Positions 60,897 to 64,000 of a DNA stretch of 64,000 bases are shown piece after piece. The notes under the pieces were generated by a model that ran no database searches, was not told the DNA's origin, and worked only from the letters and a program-made list of their open reading frames with translations. Position 1 is the stretch's first letter; each line of letters begins with the position of its first letter. The stretch is from Micromonospora sp. HNM0581 (GTDB lineage: Bacteria > Actinomycetota > Actinomycetes > Mycobacteriales > Micromonosporaceae), in the NCBI RefSeq assembly GCF_012726175.1, contig NZ_JAASAD010000005.1:186001-250000 (forward strand), given 5' to 3'. The position numbers and the translations under genes were made by a program.

Positions 60897-60924
60897 GTCA
60901 TGCATAATATCACTTATGCATGAC
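60897..60924. promoter_or_regulatory. Perfect 11-6-11 Xer-like palindrome over the recombinase start
   Basis: GTCATGCATAA (60897-60907) and TTATGCATGAC (60914-60924) are exact complements around TATCAC. The inner CATAA-N6-TTATG matches a Xer core site. The right arm includes the ATG of the recombinase gene (60916-60918) and the left arm the CATAAT -10 element, so binding would block expression. Confidence 0.75.
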
Positions 60925-61914
60925 AAGAGGGATGAATCGGTAACCTCGCTGATCGAGGAGTTCCTGACCGCCCGGGCCACCCGCAAACCCTCCCCGCACA
61001 CCCAGGCGGCCTACCGGCGGGATCTGACCGCGGTGGCCGCCCTCGCCGCGGAGTTCTCCACCCCCGCCCTGTCCTTGGCCGAACTGCCGGTCGACGCGCT
61101 CTCCCCCAGGCTGATCCGGGCCGCGTTCGCCCGGTTCGCCGCCGGCCGGGCCGCCAGTTCCGTCGGTCGGGCCTGGTCCACCTGGAACGGCTTCTTCTCC
61201 TTCCTGGTCGCCGAGCAGGTGGTGCCCGGCAACCCGATGCCGGCCGTCGGGCGCCCCCGTACTCCCCTGCCGACGCCGAAGCCGCTGCGCGGAGAGGACA
61301 CCCCCGAACACCTGCTCACCTCGGCCGCGCGGGCCGAGGGACGACAGCGGGACCCGTGGCCGGAACGGGACGTGGCGGTGCTGGCGTTGGCCCTGTGCGC
61401 GGGACTGCGACTGGCAGAGTTGCTGGGTCTGCGGGTCGGTTCGATCGGTGGCCGCCCTGGTGAGCGCCGGCTGGAGGTGGCCGGCAAGGGCGGGCGCCCC
61501 CGGGTACTGCCGGTCGAGCCGGATCTGGACACGGTGCTGGCGAACTATCTGGACAGCCGTGTCCGCCGCTTCGGCGCGCGTACCGTGCGGCAGGTGTCGC
61601 CGCTGCTGGTTGACCGTCAGGGTGAGCCGCTGCGCCGGGGTGGTCTGCAGTATCTGGTGGAGTCTTGCTACCGGCGGGCCGGAATCAATGACCGGGTGCC
61701 ACGTGGGGCGCGGTTGCACGCGCTGCGGCACACCTTCGCCACCCGGCTGGCCGAGGACGGTGCGGGGGCGGCAGAGATCATGCGGCTGTTGGGGCACGCG
61801 TCGTTGGCGTCGTCGCAGACGTACATCGAGGTGACCTCGGGGCAGCAGCGGGAGGCGGTGCGGGCCAACCGGACGAACCGGGTGCTGGCGGGGCTGCTCT
61901 CGGCTCCTGACTGA
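60916..61914 (+). CDS. Xer-like tyrosine recombinase beside dif
   Basis: 332 residues from ATG 60916. No ribosome binding site precedes it, and CATAAT lies eight bases upstream, so the mRNA is probably leaderless. Core-binding domain: SLIEEFLTARATRKPSPHTQAAYRRDLTAVAAL...WSTWNGFFSFLVAEQVVPGNPM. Catalytic residues: Arg in CAGLRLAELLGLRVGS, Lys in GKGGRPR, HALRHTFATRLAEDGAGAAEIMRLLGHASLASSQTYIEVT (H-x2-R, GH, Tyr). It is XerC/D-like but its position next to dif is unusual, since xerC and xerD normally lie elsewhere. A single-recombinase XerH-like system or an element residing at dif is possible. Confidence 0.88.
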   Translation: MHDKRDESVTSLIEEFLTARATRKPSPHTQAAYRRDLTAVAALAAEFSTPALSLAELPVDALSPRLIRAAFARFAAGRAASSVGRAWSTWNGFFSFLVAEQVVPGNPMPAVGRPRTPLPTPKPLRGEDTPEHLLTSAARAEGRQRDPWPERDVAVLALALCAGLRLAELLGLRVGSIGGRPGERRLEVAGKGGRPRVLPVEPDLDTVLANYLDSRVRRFGARTVRQVSPLLVDRQGEPLRRGGLQYLVESCYRRAGINDRVPRGARLHALRHTFATRLAEDGAGAAEIMRLLGHASLASSQTYIEVTSGQQREAVRANRTNRVLAGLLSAPD

Positions 61915-62076
61915 GCTGGCGGGCGCTGTCCGGGGTGGCCGTGTCGAAGTGATGAGGCGGCCGGTGGTGTGACAGGCTGGCGACGACGCGACTGGCGGCA
62001 TCGGGGATGGGATCGACCATCGGGAAGCTCACCGTGGGGGGTCGTCCGCCTGGGCCCGCCACGGATGAGGTGAGCC

Positions 62077-62982
62077 ATGTCGATGACGGGTGCGCGGTCG
62101 CTGCCGGGTGTGCCGGTGGCGGAGGAGATTCTGGCCGAGGTGGCCGAGGGTGTGGCGCAGCTGCGGGCAGCGGGGGTGACTCCGACGTTGGCGACGGTGT
62201 TGGTGGGTGACGACGAGGCCAGTGCCGGCTACATCCGGATCAAGCAGCGGCAGGCGGCGGAGCTGGGTTTCGCCTCGCCGCACGTGCGGCTGGCGGCGTC
62301 GGCGTCGCAGGCCGACGTGCACGCGGTGCTGGCCGACTTCAACTCCGACCCGGGGGTGCACGGGGTGTTGGTGCAGTATCCGATCCCCGGCGGTCTGGAC
62401 TATGACCGGGCGTTGCAGACCCTCGACCCGGATCGGGACGTGGACGGTATGCATCCGGTGAACTTGGGCCGGCTGGCGTTGGGGGTGCCGGGGCCGTTGC
62501 CGTGCACGCCGGCGGCGATCGAGGCGTTGTTGGCGTACCACGGGGTGCTGGTGGCCGGTCGTGAGGTGGTGATCCTGGGTCGTGGGGTCACGTTGGGGCG
62601 GCCGTTGGCGATGCTGTTGGCGCAGAAGCGGTCGACGGCGAACGCGGCGGTGACGGTGGTGCACACGGGGGTGGCGGACTGGCCTCGGTACACGCGGCGG
62701 GCGGAGATCCTGGTGGCGGCGGCCGGGGTGCCGGGCATCGTGCGGCCGGAGCATGTGCGCCCGGGCGCGGTGGTGGTCGGTGCTGGGGTGCGGTACGCGG
62801 GGCGTCGGTTGCTGCCGGACGTCGATGAGTCGTGTGCGCAGGTGGCGGGAGCGATCACGCCGAGGGTCGGTGGGGTGGGTCCGGTGACGGTGGCGATGTT
62901 GTTCCGCAACGCGTTGCGGGCGGCCCGGTCAGCGGCTGGCCCGGTGCCCGGACACCGCGACATCTCCGATGTTGCTGGGTAG
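62077..62982 (+). CDS. folD: Methylenetetrahydrofolate dehydrogenase/cyclohydrolase
   Basis: 301 residues, somewhat longer than usual. FolD signature blocks: LATVLVGDDEASAGYIRIKQRQAAELGF (with the catalytic lysine), GVLVQYPIPGGLD, PDRDVDGMHPVNLGRL, VVILGRGVTLGRPLAMLL (NADP binding) and PRVGGVGPVTVAMLFRN. It interconverts methylene-, methenyl- and formyl-tetrahydrofolate. The canonical GRS(xx)VG motif reads GRGVTLG, a variant also seen in other actinomycetes. Confidence 0.92.
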   Translation: MSMTGARSLPGVPVAEEILAEVAEGVAQLRAAGVTPTLATVLVGDDEASAGYIRIKQRQAAELGFASPHVRLAASASQADVHAVLADFNSDPGVHGVLVQYPIPGGLDYDRALQTLDPDRDVDGMHPVNLGRLALGVPGPLPCTPAAIEALLAYHGVLVAGREVVILGRGVTLGRPLAMLLAQKRSTANAAVTVVHTGVADWPRYTRRAEILVAAAGVPGIVRPEHVRPGAVVVGAGVRYAGRRLLPDVDESCAQVAGAITPRVGGVGPVTVAMLFRNALRAARSAAGPVPGHRDISDVAG

Positions 62983-63011
62983 GCGGCTGGGCGGCGAGGG
63001 TGGTTCGCGGG

Positions 63012-63800
63012 TCAGGGGCGAGTGCCGAGGTCGACGACCAGGGGTCGGTGGTCGGAGATGGTTGACCGTGGGGTGCGCACGGCGGTGACCGGGGGTAGCT
63101 GGTCGAAGCTGTGCCGGTCGGCGAGGACGTGGTCGAGTTGAACGCGGGGTTGCGCGGCGGGGTAGGTGGGTCGGCGGGCCAGCAGTTGCCAGCCGGAGAC
63201 GGCTCTGGTGGCCCAGGCGGGCAGGTTCAGGTCGCCGAGGAGGATGCGGGGGGCGGGTAGGGCACGTAGGGCGCGGATGACCTGGCGGAGTTGGCGGACG
63301 TTCCAGCCGGCGACGAAGGACAGGTGGGTGGCGGCGACGGTGAGGGGGCCGTGGGGGGTGTCCAGTACGGCGGCGATGACGACGCGGGGTTCGTCGCGGA
63401 GCAGGATGAGGCCGCCGCCCGGGCCGGGGACGTAGACCGGGGAGCGCACCGGCGCGGGGTGTAGGCGGGTGACGCGCCAGTGGGTGACCGGGTGGCGGGA
63501 GATCAGGCCGACGCCGTAGCAGGGTTCGCCGTGACCGTCGTCGTCGTGGGTGAGGGGGCGGAACGCCTCGCCGGGGGTGCCGACGACGGCGGCGGCGAAG
63601 CGGTGCTCGGGGGCGCCGAGGGCCTGAGCGGCGATGGCGGTGAGGTCGAGGTTGCCGCTGCGGGACTGGTCACGGTCGACTTCTTGGAGGGCGAGGATGT
63701 CGGCGTCGATGGCGGCGACGGCGGCGGTCAGTCGGGCCGGGTCGACCAGGCCGTCGGTGAGGGACCGGCCGTGCAGCAGGTTGAACGTGGCCAGGCGCAC
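63012..63800 (-). CDS. Endonuclease/exonuclease/phosphatase-family protein
   Basis: 262 residues. TFNLLHGRSLTDG, ILALQEVDRDQSRSG (metal-binding Glu), VAATHLSF, ILLGDLNLPAW and the C-terminal ISDHRPLVVDL are the EEP catalytic motifs. It could be a phosphodiesterase acting on nucleic acid, inositol phosphate or sphingomyelin-like lipid; no signal peptide is present. It is convergent with folD. Confidence 0.9.
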   Translation of the reverse strand: MRLATFNLLHGRSLTDGLVDPARLTAAVAAIDADILALQEVDRDQSRSGNLDLTAIAAQALGAPEHRFAAAVVGTPGEAFRPLTHDDDGHGEPCYGVGLISRHPVTHWRVTRLHPAPVRSPVYVPGPGGGLILLRDEPRVVIAAVLDTPHGPLTVAATHLSFVAGWNVRQLRQVIRALRALPAPRILLGDLNLPAWATRAVSGWQLLARRPTYPAAQPRVQLDHVLADRHSFDQLPPVTAVRTPRSTISDHRPLVVDLGTRP

Positions 63801-63836
63801 GCTGTCACCTTAGCGACGGCGTGGGAGAGTTGCCCG

Positions 63837-63923
63837 ATGCTGCGGGCGTTGTGCTGTTCGGTGCTGGTGTTTGTGGCGGTTGCCGGGGTGGGGATCTGGG
63901 TGCGGCGTCGTCGGGGGCGGTGA
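63837..63923 (+). CDS. 28-residue putative membrane peptide
   Basis: ATG 63837 (GGGAGAG nine bases upstream) encodes MLRALCCSVLVFVAVAGVGI followed by WVRRRRGR: one hydrophobic helix and a strongly basic tail. It is divergent from the endonuclease/exonuclease/phosphatase gene. No family is known. Confidence 0.45.
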   Translation: MLRALCCSVLVFVAVAGVGIWVRRRRGR

Positions 63924-63977
63924 GGCTGGCCACAGCCGGCGGTGTGAGCGGGGTGCCGGTGGGAAGAATCGCCGGTC

Positions 63978-64000
63978 GTGGAGTTGGACCCGGTGACCGT
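63978..64000 (+). CDS. Possible start of a further gene, cut by window edge
   Basis: GTG at 63978 opens VELDPVT after GGGAAGAATC; too short to identify. Confidence 0.3.

Noticed and set aside
1..64000. tRNA, rRNA or CRISPR arrays
   Set aside because: I found no tRNA-like cloverleaf motif, no rRNA segments and no regularly spaced repeats.

Overview
The DNA is high-GC with GTG/ATG starts, strong GGAGG-type ribosome binding sites and many 4-base stop/start overlaps. RbpA, DUF397/DUF5753 regulators, a GPP34 protein and an iron-box-controlled desferrioxamine operon point to an actinomycete, most likely Micromonosporaceae (inference from gene content and codon style). The window is chromosomal: it holds housekeeping genes (lnt, ppm1, rbpA, tdk, cydAB, folD) and, near 60.6 kb, a sequence that closely fits an actinobacterial dif site, so its right end probably lies at the replication terminus.

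Layout. 1-6.8 kb: siderophore locus, with a FecCD permease (minus, partial) diverging from a desE-like binding lipoprotein across an IdeR/DtxR-type box, followed by desABCD. 6.8-19.9 kb: RCK-type channel protein, WYL regulator, epoxide-hydrolase-like enzyme, DUF397/XRE pair, a coupled small-ORF/GPP34 cluster, APC permease, GNAT, LacI regulator, 5'-3' exonuclease, acyl-CoA dehydrogenase and Lrp. 20.0-23.2 kb: a polysaccharide pyruvyl transferase and a teichoic-acid-type glycerophosphotransferase behind an 18-codon leader ORF. 23.7-31.9 kb: an almost complete beta-lysine degradation cluster (lysine 2,3-aminomutase, 3,5-diaminohexanoate dehydrogenase, lysine 5,6-aminomutase alpha/beta, hotdog ammonia lyase, MutL-like reactivase) with an amidohydrolase and no visible Kce. 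A probable structured ncRNA follows, then lnt-ppm1, fxsA and rbpA.

37.4-45.7 kb is a decay zone: a frameshifted gene end, a methyltransferase broken by an in-frame TGA, an internally deleted Tn3-family transposase, an S24/LexA fragment, a C-terminally altered CoaD-like gene and an IS630-type remnant, mixed with intact LysE, AKR/TetR and small genes. 45.7-54.5 kb carries an XRE/MmyB regulator with its divergent SDR, a tyrosine recombinase beside two large hairpins, FkbM methyltransferase, HAIR-controlled Hsp20, thymidine kinase, an Atg22-type MFS protein, a glycerophosphodiesterase and a plsC remnant. 54.5-60.4 kb holds cydAB under a BlaI-like operator, an Eis-type acetyltransferase, a peroxiredoxin and an SDR.

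The most unusual part is 60.58-61.9 kb. The dif-like site lies about 300 bp from a second Xer-type site, a perfect 11-6-11 palindrome that covers the -10 region and start codon of an adjacent single-chain tyrosine recombinase. This suggests a self-regulated Xer recombinase placed at the terminus. FolD and an endonuclease/exonuclease/phosphatase-family protein close the window.
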